Of a stretch of DNA of 64,000 nucleotides, positions 16,410 to 24,631 are shown in pieces. The translations under genes were made by a program, and so were the position numbers. Source of the stretch: Mucilaginibacter inviolabilis (GTDB lineage Bacteria; Bacteroidota; Bacteroidia; Sphingobacteriales; Sphingobacteriaceae). The first letter of the stretch is position 1, and each line of letters opens with the position of its first letter. The DNA lies in the NCBI RefSeq assembly GCF_011089895.1, contig NZ_JAANAT010000001.1, positions 2,418,001 through 2,482,000 of the forward strand. The letters are read 5' to 3'. The notes under the pieces are model-generated. The model saw only the letters and a list, made by a program, of their open reading frames with translations. It searched no databases and was not told where the DNA came from.

Positions 16410-16431
16410 GTTCGAGTCCCAGCGGGATCAC
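16410..16431. mobile_element. Second copy of the tRNA-Lys 3' end (att-site candidate)
   Basis: GTTCGAGTCCCAGCGGGATC plus AC matches the tRNA-Lys 3' end at 16206-16227 at 21 of 22 positions. Such duplications are left by integrative elements that insert into tRNA 3' ends. It lies just upstream of a terminator and the defence island. The 183 bp between the copies hold the tRNA terminator and the 16-codon fragment above; the rest of 16227-16661 has no convincing gene. Confidence 0.7.
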
Positions 16432-16435
16432 CTCC

Positions 16436-16472
16436 AGGGACAAATCAGATAAAAATGGTTTGTCCCTTTTTT
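16436..16472 (+). terminator. Hairpin terminator downstream of the att copy
   Basis: AGGGACAAA / TTTGTCCCT stem (16436-16444 and 16459-16467) followed by a run of T. Confidence 0.7.
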
Positions 16473-16661
16473 ATTTATCGATAATTTACTCTAAGTCAAT
16501 TTTTTATAAAGTAGTTTACCTTTTAAATAGCGGTTCGACCTGGAAATTTCGCCTGTTGAATAATAGCCTGCGTTTTAAATGGAAGTCGAACCGACAATCA
16601 GGTATCAAGTATTTGATTTTAAGTATCTCGGATAAGAATTCTTCAAAATTGTACCAATAGC

Positions 16662-16844
16662 CTAACTGTTGGTACTCGAACCATTTCTTTTACTTCTGAG
16701 ATATTGTGCAACTGCTATATCAGCGATTGTCTGCAAAAATTCCAAGATTTCTTTCGCCTGTTTATCATTAACAATCACTCCATCTTTTGCAAGAAGCTCT
16801 TTTGCTCGTTGTACTGTCATTACGTTAATCGACTCATTTTTCAT
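16662..16844 (-). CDS. Small island-associated hypothetical protein
   Basis: A 60-residue helical protein (MKNESINVMTVQRAKELLAK...). Short proteins of this type are frequent at the edges of integrative elements in Bacteroidota, but no function is known to me. It reads towards the tRNA-Lys att copy. Its 3' end (AATGGTTCGAGTACCAAC on its own strand) resembles the word AATGGTTCGAG at 24521, at the other edge of the defence island. The start 16844 is the first ATG; the next Met is residue 9. Confidence 0.6.
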   Translation of the reverse strand: MKNESINVMTVQRAKELLAKDGVIVNDKQAKEILEFLQTIADIAVAQYLRSKRNGSSTNS

Positions 16845-16872
16845 TTAACAAATTGAGTTGGTAATATCTATT

Positions 16873-16944
16873 GCCACTTTAAACGAAGTAGACGTTATCT
16901 AATTCTACAGCCTTTTAAAGCTGTTGTAAGTGGCGTACTTCGTT
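16873..16944. promoter_or_regulatory. Inverted repeats upstream of the XRE gene, operator candidates
   Basis: GCCACT (16873) with AGTGGC (16929), AACGAAGTA (16882-16890) with TACTTCGTT (16936-16944), and ACAGC (16907) with GCTGT (16920). They lie in the 154-bp space between the divergent 60-residue gene and the XRE regulator, where a C-protein-like operator would be expected. Confidence 0.4.
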
Positions 16945-16998
16945 ATGATTTATTTCGTTAATTTAGCCAAAATTTGACAAGTCATAAATTAACAGGTC

Positions 16999-17289
16999 AT
17001 GCATTTTGGTGAAAAAATTAGGCAATTGAGGGAAGAAAAAGAGCTACTGCAGCGACAACTAGCAGCAAGCCTTGAAATCGACACTCCAATGTACAGCAAG
17101 ATTGAAAGAGGTGAAAGAAAAGCAAAGAGAGAACAGGTACTTGCCTTGGCCCAATTGCTAAATGCCAATGAAGACGAACTATTGACTATTTGGCTGTCAG
17201 ACAAAATTATCGAAAATGTTGGGAATGAAACGGCTGCATTAGCAGCACTTAAACACGCCGAACAGGAACTAAAAAAGAAATCAAAATAA
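16999..17289 (+). CDS. XRE-family HTH regulator of the defence operon
   Basis: A 96-residue protein. Residues 4-60 form a Cro/C1-type helix-turn-helix: GEKIRQLREEKELLQRQLAASLEIDTPMYSKIERGERKAKREQVLALAQLL, with the recognition-helix and 'IERGxR' elements intact. A basic, Lys-rich tail follows. It lies 7 bp upstream of the methyltransferase gene and is probably the first gene of the operon. Small XRE proteins in this place usually act as controller proteins that delay nuclease expression until the host DNA is methylated; that role is inferred. Confidence 0.9.
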   Translation: MHFGEKIRQLREEKELLQRQLAASLEIDTPMYSKIERGERKAKREQVLALAQLLNANEDELLTIWLSDKIIENVGNETAALAALKHAEQELKKKSK

Positions 17290-17296
17290 TTGAGCA

Positions 17297-19630
17297 ATGG
17301 CTATAGAAATCAAAAAAAACGGCAACAAGATTTTTGCCCCATTGATCGGCAAAGAATTAATCTGTACTCCGGAAGAAGAAGTCAGGCAGGAATATATTGT
17401 TCACTTAGTGAACCAATATGGCTATTCTCTCGATCAAATGGCTCAGGAGGTAAAAGTCAATAACTCCAAAAGAGGTCAAGGGAAAGCCAGAGCTGATATT
17501 GTTATTTGGAAAACAAAAGAAGATCGTAACTCGGATAACAGTCCAGTAATAGTGATTGAATGTAAGGCCGAGCAAATTACTATCCACGAGGAGGATTATT
17601 ATCAAGGCTACAATTATGCTTCTTGGGCTGGCGCAGACTTCTTTGTTACTACCAATTTAAAGGAAACAAAATTCTTTAAAGTGGTCAAAGGTAAAATGCC
17701 AAAGCATTTAGAGGAAGTGGTGGAAATACCTAATGTTACTCAACTATTTGATGAAAATAAGATTGAAGAATTATTAACCAAGACTAAAGAGTTTACTCGG
17801 GACGAGTTTAGTAAATTGTTGTTCAAATGCCATAACATCATAAGGAATAACGATAAGCTATCACCAGAGGCCGCATTTGATGAAATAAGCAAGATTCTAT
17901 TTATGAAAATTCGCTATGAAAGAGAACAAGCTAAAACAAAGGCGCTGTTTTCCAGAAAAGAATTTGAAGAATTGAAATACGCTTATGAAAAAATCACTGG
18001 CAAAGATTCACTTCCCTTTTACCAACACTTTTTTGAGAAGACAAAAGAAGTTTTCAAAGCAGATGAAATTTTTGATCATAATGACACTATAAAAATTCGA
18101 GAAACCAGCTTTCTGCAAATTGTGAAGGAGTTAGAAAAATACAATTTATCTAATACTTCTGATGATATAAAAGGTATAGCCTTTGAAGAGTTTTTGGGTA
18201 GAACATTTCGTGGAGAGTTAGGTCAGTTCTTTACCCCACGTACCATAGTGAATTATATGGTGGATGTACTTGACCCAGAAGAAGGTGACATAATTTGTGA
18301 TCCTTGTTGCGGCAGTGGAGGTTTTTTGATTAAAGCATTTGAATATGTGAGGGATAAAATCGAAAAAGATGTCCAAACTCAAAAAGAGAAAATCAAGGGA
18401 CGCTACTTTGGTCTGGACTATGAAAGGTTGCCGGAAAAGAAGCAGGAAGAAATAGCAAAACAAGTGGATGAGTTATTTGCCAAGCTCAATTTCGAACTGG
18501 ATATACACAATCCCAAAGGCCGTTTAAAAACCCTTTCGTATGACTGCATTTTCGGCACAGATGCTAACCCAAGGATGGCTCGTACCGCAAAAATGAATAT
18601 GATTATGCATGGTGATGGTCATGGTGGGGTGCATCATCATGATGGATTACTCAACGTTAACGGTATATTTGACGGTCGATTTGATGTCATATTCACCAAT
18701 CCTCCTTTCGGTTCCAGAGTCAACAAAACGTTAAAGGTCACTCCTTCTGATGTTCCCAATGAGGATAAAATAAGATTCTATGAAGATCGTTACGGCAGCC
18801 ATTACAGGCAAACGGTAGTAAAGCAAATACAAGACTGGGCAACGTATGACAATGGTCACGGAAAGAGCCGTGGAAAGGCTTTATTAGACATTTTTGATGT
18901 AGGCGCATGGAGTGGCTTGACAGAAGTGCTTTTTATGGAAAGATGCCTCAACCTTTTGAAACCAGGTGGAAGAATGGGTATTGTATTGCCAGAAGGTGTA
19001 TTGAATAATAGCGCCCTGCAAAAAATCAGAGAATACATTGAAGGAAAAGCTAAGATAATCAACATTACCTCCATTCCGCAGGATGTATTCATTGCATCAG
19101 GTGCTACCGTAAAACCTAGTTTGCTATTCCTTAAAAAGTTCAGTGAAGACGAATTAGCAACCTATCAAAAAATCACGGAGGATACCACCCAAGAGATCAA
19201 AGACAAGTACCAGGCCAAACTGGATGAACTGAAAGTGACTTTCAAAAAGGAAGAGAAGAAATTGAAAGACAGTAAATCAGCCAAAGAGTTTCAGGCGTTG
19301 AAAAAGAAATATGCAGAAGATGTTAAGCAAATAGAAGACCTCATTGCTGCGGAGATTAAACCGGTTGTAAAAGAGCGTTTCGATTACCCCATTCCCGTTA
19401 TTGAGGTTGAGAAAGCAGGTATATCCAGTACAGGTGCACCCTGCGAAAATGAGTTAGAAGAAGTGGCGATAGAGTTCAGGGCATACCGAAATAAAAACAA
19501 ACTATGGGTTGAGCCAAAGAAAGAAACACAATACCCTGTAGATGATGAAGGTAACATTTCCCGACTGCAGTTGATTGACGGAAACATTGTAAGCGAACCT
19601 GAAATATTTTATCAAGCATATGCCCACTGA
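17297..19630 (+). CDS. Fused restriction nuclease and N6-adenine methyltransferase (BcgI-like subunit A)
   Basis: A 777-residue two-activity protein. Residues 1-150 form a type I HsdR N-terminal-like nuclease domain with the PD-(D/E)XK set Asp67 (RADIVIW), Glu88 and Lys90 (VIECK). Residues ~155-600 form an HsdM-type gamma-class methyltransferase: helical N-domain, SAM motif I near 334 (DPCCGSGGF) and catalytic motif NPPF near 468. A long Lys/Glu-rich coiled coil follows at ~610-690. No helicase-type HsdR gene is present in the locus, so cleavage most likely depends on this fused nuclease, as in BcgI-type IIB and related enzymes. The specificity subunit gene overlaps its end by 11 bp. Confidence 0.88.
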   Translation: MAIEIKKNGNKIFAPLIGKELICTPEEEVRQEYIVHLVNQYGYSLDQMAQEVKVNNSKRGQGKARADIVIWKTKEDRNSDNSPVIVIECKAEQITIHEEDYYQGYNYASWAGADFFVTTNLKETKFFKVVKGKMPKHLEEVVEIPNVTQLFDENKIEELLTKTKEFTRDEFSKLLFKCHNIIRNNDKLSPEAAFDEISKILFMKIRYEREQAKTKALFSRKEFEELKYAYEKITGKDSLPFYQHFFEKTKEVFKADEIFDHNDTIKIRETSFLQIVKELEKYNLSNTSDDIKGIAFEEFLGRTFRGELGQFFTPRTIVNYMVDVLDPEEGDIICDPCCGSGGFLIKAFEYVRDKIEKDVQTQKEKIKGRYFGLDYERLPEKKQEEIAKQVDELFAKLNFELDIHNPKGRLKTLSYDCIFGTDANPRMARTAKMNMIMHGDGHGGVHHHDGLLNVNGIFDGRFDVIFTNPPFGSRVNKTLKVTPSDVPNEDKIRFYEDRYGSHYRQTVVKQIQDWATYDNGHGKSRGKALLDIFDVGAWSGLTEVLFMERCLNLLKPGGRMGIVLPEGVLNNSALQKIREYIEGKAKIINITSIPQDVFIASGATVKPSLLFLKKFSEDELATYQKITEDTTQEIKDKYQAKLDELKVTFKKEEKKLKDSKSAKEFQALKKKYAEDVKQIEDLIAAEIKPVVKERFDYPIPVIEVEKAGISSTGAPCENELEEVAIEFRAYRNKNKLWVEPKKETQYPVDDEGNISRLQLIDGNIVSEPEIFYQAYAH

Positions 19631-20963
19631 GACCGCATTTAAATATCTCAATGAAGTACGCTTCATGACCATGTCAAATTGGAGCGTGGGTGCAATTCTG
19701 AGCGACAAAGTCCTATATAAAGATGGGTTCAAATTAGAGCCTATCGGAAATCTCATTATCCGCAACCGTGAGAAAGAAATACTGGAAGATGATAAGGCAT
19801 ATAAGCAAGTAACCATCAAACTGTATGGTAAAGGTGTGATACAGCGAAGTGATGAACTGATTTTAGGCAAAGACATTGGCACAAAGAACCAGTTCCGTAT
19901 TTCAGAAGGTCAATTCATTATGAGCAAGATAGATGCTCGTAATGGAGCGTTCGGTATTGTACCTGCCGAATTGGAAGGTGCAATCACTACACAGGATTTT
20001 TTAAGCTACAACATCAATACAGAAAAGATACTACCCGAGTTTTTCAACCTTATCACAGGCACAAAACACTTTGCCGAATTGTGCCAAAAAGCCAGCTCAG
20101 GTACTACAGGCCGCCAACGGGTAGATGAAAAAGCATTTTTAGGATTTAGAATTCCTGTTCCTCACTTAGATATTCAGAAAAAGATTTTTGAAAGATATGA
20201 TTCGGCAATCAAAAGAGCAGAGGCTTTGGAGGAAGATTCTATAAATCAACATCACCAATTGATCACGTGGGTGAAATCAAAGCTTGGAATTAATCAGACC
20301 AATATTAATCGAAAGAAGGGGTTCAATATTATTAATTTCAAAAATCTGAAAAGATGGGATACTGATTTCCTGTTCGGAACAGAGAGTCAATTACATAGTA
20401 AATATGATTTAATTGAGTATGGGCAGATATTCAAGGCTTTACGCAATGGGATTTCGGCTAGAAACTATTCAAATGAAGGTGTGAGATTTATTAGAGTATC
20501 TGATGTAAAGTTTAATTCTCTTGATGATAAGGACCTTAGGTATATTAATAAGTATGATGAAAGTGACCTTCTTAAAAAATCAACTTTACTTATTACTAGG
20601 AAAGGTACTGTTGGACAAGCTTTTTTTCTTAAAGAAGAAAATCAATTAACTGCGTCATCAGAAATTTTCATCATTTCTATTGATGAATCGCTAATCATGG
20701 GGGACTACTTAGCAGAGTTAAATTCTTTTGATTTTATACAAAAACAGTATGAAGAAAAATATACTGGAACTATAATGCCAAGCCTATCTCAGCAACGGCT
20801 AAAAGAAGTTCGTATCCCGCTTCCTCCTATGAGCGTCCAACGAGAAATAGTAGCAGAAATACACAAGTTAAAGTCTAAGATTAACTCTTTAAAAGAACAG
20901 AAATCAGCATTGCTAATAGATGCATCAAAGCAATTTGAATCAGCTATCTTCAACATAGATTAA
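19620..20963 (+). CDS. hsdS: Restriction-modification specificity subunit (HsdS-like)
   Basis: A 447-residue protein with the two-fold layout of HsdS: TRD1 (~10-170), conserved helix with RIPVPHLDIQKKIFERYDSAIKRAEALEED near 180-205, TRD2 (~235-395), and a second conserved helix with RIPLPPMSVQREIVAEIHKLKSKINSLKEQK. Each target-recognition domain would bind one half of a bipartite recognition site. It overlaps the methyltransferase gene by 11 bp and touches the next gene (stop 20963, start 20964). The target sequence cannot be derived by eye. Confidence 0.93.
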   Translation: MPTETAFKYLNEVRFMTMSNWSVGAILSDKVLYKDGFKLEPIGNLIIRNREKEILEDDKAYKQVTIKLYGKGVIQRSDELILGKDIGTKNQFRISEGQFIMSKIDARNGAFGIVPAELEGAITTQDFLSYNINTEKILPEFFNLITGTKHFAELCQKASSGTTGRQRVDEKAFLGFRIPVPHLDIQKKIFERYDSAIKRAEALEEDSINQHHQLITWVKSKLGINQTNINRKKGFNIINFKNLKRWDTDFLFGTESQLHSKYDLIEYGQIFKALRNGISARNYSNEGVRFIRVSDVKFNSLDDKDLRYINKYDESDLLKKSTLLITRKGTVGQAFFLKEENQLTASSEIFIISIDESLIMGDYLAELNSFDFIQKQYEEKYTGTIMPSLSQQRLKEVRIPLPPMSVQREIVAEIHKLKSKINSLKEQKSALLIDASKQFESAIFNID

Positions 20964-21398
20964 ATGAAAAAATCAGTCATTGCCATATATGGGCCATCAA
21001 GTCAGGGAAAATCGGAAACGGTTCGTGAAACAGCTAATTTATTGTTAGCAGCTTTTCCAAACCACATTTTGCAAGCTATCAACACTGGTGCAGATTTTAC
21101 TTATATTATTGAAATCAATGGTGTAAAAATCGGTATAGAAAGCCAGGGAGATCCGAATAGCAGAATGTTTCAGAGTCTTCAAACATTCGAGGCTCAGGGA
21201 TGCGATATTATTATTTGTTCGTGCCGCTCCAGAGGCGCGACAGCAGATGCTGTAGAAGATTTGCACCGCCACCATCAATACGAGATCGTTTGGTCAACCA
21301 ATCACCGCTCATGGCATAAAAATCAAACGCAATTGAATCAAATAGCTGCCGGTGAAATTCTGGAATTAATGAAACTAATCATGAATGGACAGTTATGA
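20964..21398 (+). CDS. Small P-loop protein inside the defence operon, unknown family
   Basis: A 144-residue soluble protein. The N-terminus has a clear Walker A motif: AIYGPSSQGKSET (GxxxxGKS, residues 10-17). Later parts include DIIICSCRSRGATADAVEDL, which looks like a Walker B-like strand followed by an Arg-rich loop, and a His-rich segment (HRHHQYEIVWSTNHRSWH). The size is close to a minimal kinase/GTPase domain without further modules. It is placed between the specificity subunit and the Septu-like ATPase, overlapping the latter by 4 bp, so the three are translated together. I do not know a defence family that has this protein; it may be a regulator or an added effector component. Confidence 0.6.
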   Translation: MKKSVIAIYGPSSQGKSETVRETANLLLAAFPNHILQAINTGADFTYIIEINGVKIGIESQGDPNSRMFQSLQTFEAQGCDIIICSCRSRGATADAVEDLHRHHQYEIVWSTNHRSWHKNQTQLNQIAAGEILELMKLIMNGQL

Positions 21399-22873
21399 AA
21401 TTACTCAAATTAGACATAAATAATTTTAAGCTTTTCGAAAATCTCTCAGTTGATTTTCAGGACAGTGGTCATATAGCAGTTTTCATCGGTAAAAATGGTT
21501 CTGGGAAAACAACGTTAATCGAATCATTGACACAAATCTTCGCTACGCTTTTAGGCACAAAGGATTTTAAGTCATTGGAGAAAGAAACCTTTACTTTCCA
21601 ATTTTCTATCACTTATTTATTAAGAAGGGAAAAAATCACTAAAACATCCATGTTTGGTGAATCCTTTGTAAACTACATAGGTGTAGAGGTATCATTTGAA
21701 GATAAACTACACATCAAATTATTTGAGGGTAACGATATTATAGAGGGCTTACCAAAGATAGAAAAGCATTTGCGTAACAAGGGCGAAGAGTTGGCTTACA
21801 TTCTGCCCGAAAATTTTGTGGTTTACTATTCTGGTATTTCCAACAGTATTTATGAAATCTATACTAAGTTTCAGCGGGAGCTAATTACTGGAACACTTAC
21901 TGGAGAAGTTCAATTCGATCAGCCTTTCTATTATTTCCTACCTCAGAACCTACCTGCTATCTTGATAGGATTGTTGAGTTATGAATATGGTGATGTACCA
22001 GAGGCATTACAAAAACAATTTGGCATTAGTGGCTTCTCAACTATTCAGCTCAATTTCAAAAAGCCAAGTTGGGCAAAGTCGAAATCTACGACTGAGGACT
22101 TTTGGGGAGCAATGGGAGAATTGAATCAGTTCATGAATATTTTGAAAGGGGCAACTAAAGCAAAATTTCAGTCAGACTCAATCACTTTTAGTATATCCGA
22201 TAAATCACAACTCGAAGATATTTGGAGTTTTTACGGGACAGAAAAAAGGCTTTTTGAATACTTGGTTTCCTTACAATCGAATGACTTTCTTGAAAGCATC
22301 GATCTGAACCTCATCAAAAATGGAAGAGAGGTAAGCTTCAACAACTTGAGCGAGGGTGAAAAGCAACTGTTGATTATTACGGGTTTGAAAGAACTACTGG
22401 CCGCTGATAATAGCTTGTTTTTACTAGATGAACCCGACACTTATCTCCATCCTGAATGGAAGCGTGAATTTGTATACAACCTATTCAAGGAAGACGAAGA
22501 TTTATTCAAGAATTTCTCCATCATAACCACCCATTCTCCAAATGTTCTTTCTGCGTTAAAAAAAGGACAACTGAATGTTCTTGTAAATGAAAATGGCAAG
22601 TCTAGGACGAAGGATATTTCTTTTAATCCCTATGGTAAGCCAGTTGATGACATATTAACAGATTTCTTTGATTTAGACGGACTGCGCTATAAAAAAGTGC
22701 AACAGCAGCTAAATGATATTTGGGACTTTATCAGGGCTAATAATTATGAATCAGCAGAGTTTAGGAAACTATTCGCAGAACTTGAAAAGGATCTCGGTAA
22801 GTCGGATAAGGCACTAACAGACATAAGACTTGAAATAACAAAAAGGAATAAGCTCAATGAGAAAAATAAATAA
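21395..22873 (+). CDS. ptuA: Septu-like defence ATPase (PtuA-like)
   Basis: A 492-residue ABC/SMC-type ATPase (RecF/OLD-like). Walker A GKNGSGKTT at ~33-41, a long middle domain, signature LSEGEKQLLIITG near 320, and Walker B SLFLLDEPDTYLHPEW near 342, followed by the switch His in ITTHSPNVL. Proteins of this kind pair with an HNH nuclease in Septu (PtuAB) and related retron/ATPase defence systems, where the ATPase senses infection and controls the nuclease. The next gene overlaps by 17 bp and encodes such a nuclease, which is the main reason for the call. Other RecF-like defence ATPases cannot be excluded. Confidence 0.8.
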   Translation: MKLLKLDINNFKLFENLSVDFQDSGHIAVFIGKNGSGKTTLIESLTQIFATLLGTKDFKSLEKETFTFQFSITYLLRREKITKTSMFGESFVNYIGVEVSFEDKLHIKLFEGNDIIEGLPKIEKHLRNKGEELAYILPENFVVYYSGISNSIYEIYTKFQRELITGTLTGEVQFDQPFYYFLPQNLPAILIGLLSYEYGDVPEALQKQFGISGFSTIQLNFKKPSWAKSKSTTEDFWGAMGELNQFMNILKGATKAKFQSDSITFSISDKSQLEDIWSFYGTEKRLFEYLVSLQSNDFLESIDLNLIKNGREVSFNNLSEGEKQLLIITGLKELLAADNSLFLLDEPDTYLHPEWKREFVYNLFKEDEDLFKNFSIITTHSPNVLSALKKGQLNVLVNENGKSRTKDISFNPYGKPVDDILTDFFDLDGLRYKKVQQQLNDIWDFIRANNYESAEFRKLFAELEKDLGKSDKALTDIRLEITKRNKLNEKNK

Positions 22874-23483
22874 GGATTCTCCATTGGCTTCCTTTACGGA
22901 TTTTAGAGAAAAGAACCCTGGAGCCGATTGGAATATTGACTTTAGTAAACCTGGTTGTGCAGGACATCCTACCTATTTGGAAACAAGAGCAACCATCCTA
23001 ATTAGTGAACAGGATTGTATTTGTGGATATTCTGAAATCCCCATAGAAGATGAGCGGGACTGTCATATTGATCATTTTCGAAAGCGAAATATGTTCCCTG
23101 AGCATACTTTCAACTGGGATAACCTTGTAGCTGCATGTAATGATGAAGATTTTGGTGCAAAATACAAGGACAATAAATCAGGTATTAAGAAGTCTGACTA
23201 TGCAGGTTTTTTTGATCCTGTTGTAGATTGTGTTCAGGATTATTTCTATTACAATGAGAGAGGTGAAGTAGAACCACATCCAACATTATCCGATCCTATG
23301 TTGCAAGCTAAAGTTCAAAAAACAATAGAAGTCTTCAACCTACAAGATAAAAGTTTGGTAAACAGAAGAAAAACAGTAATAGAGCAAATAAAAGCATATG
23401 CAGAACTTACAAAAGAGGAGGTTTTTGATGCTTTGAAATTTGGTGGATTCATAAGTTTAATTCAGCAATACACAAGTGTTTAA
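22857..23483 (+). CDS. ptuB: Septu-like HNH nuclease (PtuB-like)
   Basis: A 208-residue HNH endonuclease of the TIGR02646/PtuB type. The N-terminal half contains the nuclease: Cys54 and Cys56 (DCICGYSE), His70 and His73 (CHIDHFRKR), then FNWDNLVAACN with Asn89 and Cys94, consistent with a zinc-supported HNH fold. The C-terminal half is helical. In Septu the PtuB nuclease cuts DNA or RNA after activation by PtuA. It overlaps the ATPase gene by 17 bp and ends 2 bp before the next start. There is no reverse transcriptase or ncRNA gene nearby, so a retron is unlikely. Confidence 0.82.
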   Translation: MRKINKDSPLASFTDFREKNPGADWNIDFSKPGCAGHPTYLETRATILISEQDCICGYSEIPIEDERDCHIDHFRKRNMFPEHTFNWDNLVAACNDEDFGAKYKDNKSGIKKSDYAGFFDPVVDCVQDYFYYNERGEVEPHPTLSDPMLQAKVQKTIEVFNLQDKSLVNRRKTVIEQIKAYAELTKEEVFDALKFGGFISLIQQYTSV

Positions 23484-23485
23484 AT

Positions 23486-24463
23486 ATGGAAAGACTAGTC
23501 CAAGGAAATAAAACCTACAGCTATTATGAATATGGCAAAGAGCAGGAGTTTGAACAGACGGTTGTTCAGCAAGCTAACCATATTTTTGGCAGCAATAGTA
23601 TTTATATTGATATTAAGAAACGAATTGGCGATAGCATCATCACCATCCCGGATGGCTACTTAATTGATTTTTCTTTTGAAACCGAACCACGTCTATACAT
23701 CATCGAAAACGAGCTTTCAAGCCATGATCCTTACAAGCACATAGGTTCACAGCTACTCAAATTTGCAATTTCTTATAAAGCCAGTGGAAGAAAAATAAAA
23801 GCCTTCTTATTGGAGCACTTAATAGCCGATCCCCAAAGCCTCTCATTTGCGGAAAACAGCCTTATAAAAGCAGGCTACCGCAACATTGATGATTTTCTGG
23901 AAAGCATCATTTTTGAAAAGCCTGTTGCTGCTATTGTGGTGATTGACCAAAGCACACCAGAGCTTGAAAATGTTTTAAGTCAGCTCACTATGGATACCGA
24001 TATCATTGAGTTCCAAACCTTCATGCATGAAAATGAAACGATTCACAAATTCACGCCATTCAATGCTGAAATAAGGGAGCTTGCAGAGTCGCCAAAAACG
24101 AATTTAAAGCCAGAGGAATTGGACACAGTGGTCGTACCTGCTCGTGAAGAAGGGTTTGAACAAGAATTCCTAAACAATAATTGCTGGTATTCTATCCGAA
24201 TTAATTCAGCTATGCTTGATAAAATAAAGTTTATTGCCGCCTATCAAGTGGCTCCAATCTCTGCTATTACACACTATGCTGAAGTGGCCGCTATTGAAAA
24301 ATGGAAGGATACGAATAAGTATATTCTATATTTTAAAGATAAAGCTCAATCCATTGATCCCATACCTTTAGACAAAGACAAAAAGGGACTTGCTCCACAA
24401 GCGCCAAGATATACAGCAATTGAGAAAATATTGAAAGCAAAAAAACTATCCCAAGTGTTTTAG
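23486..24463 (+). CDS. PD-(D/E)XK-like nuclease/accessory protein at the end of the operon
   Basis: A 325-residue soluble protein. The N-terminal ~110 residues fit a restriction-nuclease-like core: PDGYLIDF (Asp61), then LYIIENELS (Glu74, Glu76), and KHIGSQLLKFA, the 'QL' helix often found after the active site in PD-(D/E)XK proteins. Lys is replaced by Glu in the last catalytic position (ENE), so activity is uncertain. The C-terminal half (~205-325) is a separate beta-rich domain. Proteins of this type often accompany type I-like loci, and I infer a restriction or Septu accessory role. It starts 2 bp after ptuB. Confidence 0.65.
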   Translation: MERLVQGNKTYSYYEYGKEQEFEQTVVQQANHIFGSNSIYIDIKKRIGDSIITIPDGYLIDFSFETEPRLYIIENELSSHDPYKHIGSQLLKFAISYKASGRKIKAFLLEHLIADPQSLSFAENSLIKAGYRNIDDFLESIIFEKPVAAIVVIDQSTPELENVLSQLTMDTDIIEFQTFMHENETIHKFTPFNAEIRELAESPKTNLKPEELDTVVVPAREEGFEQEFLNNNCWYSIRINSAMLDKIKFIAAYQVAPISAITHYAEVAAIEKWKDTNKYILYFKDKAQSIDPIPLDKDKKGLAPQAPRYTAIEKILKAKKLSQVF

Positions 24464-24519
24464 TCATAGCATTTTAATAGGTAACTTTTATCCCTGCTAA
24501 CAATTTCAAATCGTCAACT

Positions 24520-24551
24520 AAATGGTTCGAGTTTTGTACCAACGGGTTCAC
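24520..24551. mobile_element. tRNA-like T-arm word at the right edge of the island (possible att remnant)
   Basis: AAATGGTTCGAGTTTTGTAC followed by CAACGGGTTCAC. It resembles the tRNA-Lys 3' end (GTTCGAGT ... GCGGGATCAC) with an insertion, and also the inverted word at 16668-16687. A degenerate att site is one reading; chance similarity is possible. Confidence 0.35.
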
Positions 24552-24580
24552 AAAAAGCCTCACAAATGTGAGGCTTTTTG
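24552..24580 (+). terminator. Terminator of the defence operon
   Basis: AAAAAGCCTCACA-AA-TGTGAGGCTTTTT: 13-bp stem with T-rich tail, 89 bp after the last gene of the operon and before the convergent DUF3307 gene. Confidence 0.88.
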
Positions 24581-24631
24581 CATTTGAAGCATTTTCACAA
24601 CCATTTTTCGTCCTCCCCTGATTGACATTAT

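Noticed and set aside
16460..16660. 66-codon reading frame on the + strand
   Set aside because: Begins within the terminator tail, no family, atypical composition; the 60-residue gene on the other strand is better supported downstream.
17297..19630. Ordinary type I HsdM
   Set aside because: The N-terminal nuclease motifs and the absence of an HsdR gene favour a fused, BcgI-like enzyme.
21395..23483. Retron or PARIS system
   Set aside because: An ATPase with an HNH partner can belong to retrons, but there is no reverse transcriptase or ncRNA; the partner is not a TOPRIM protein as in PARIS.
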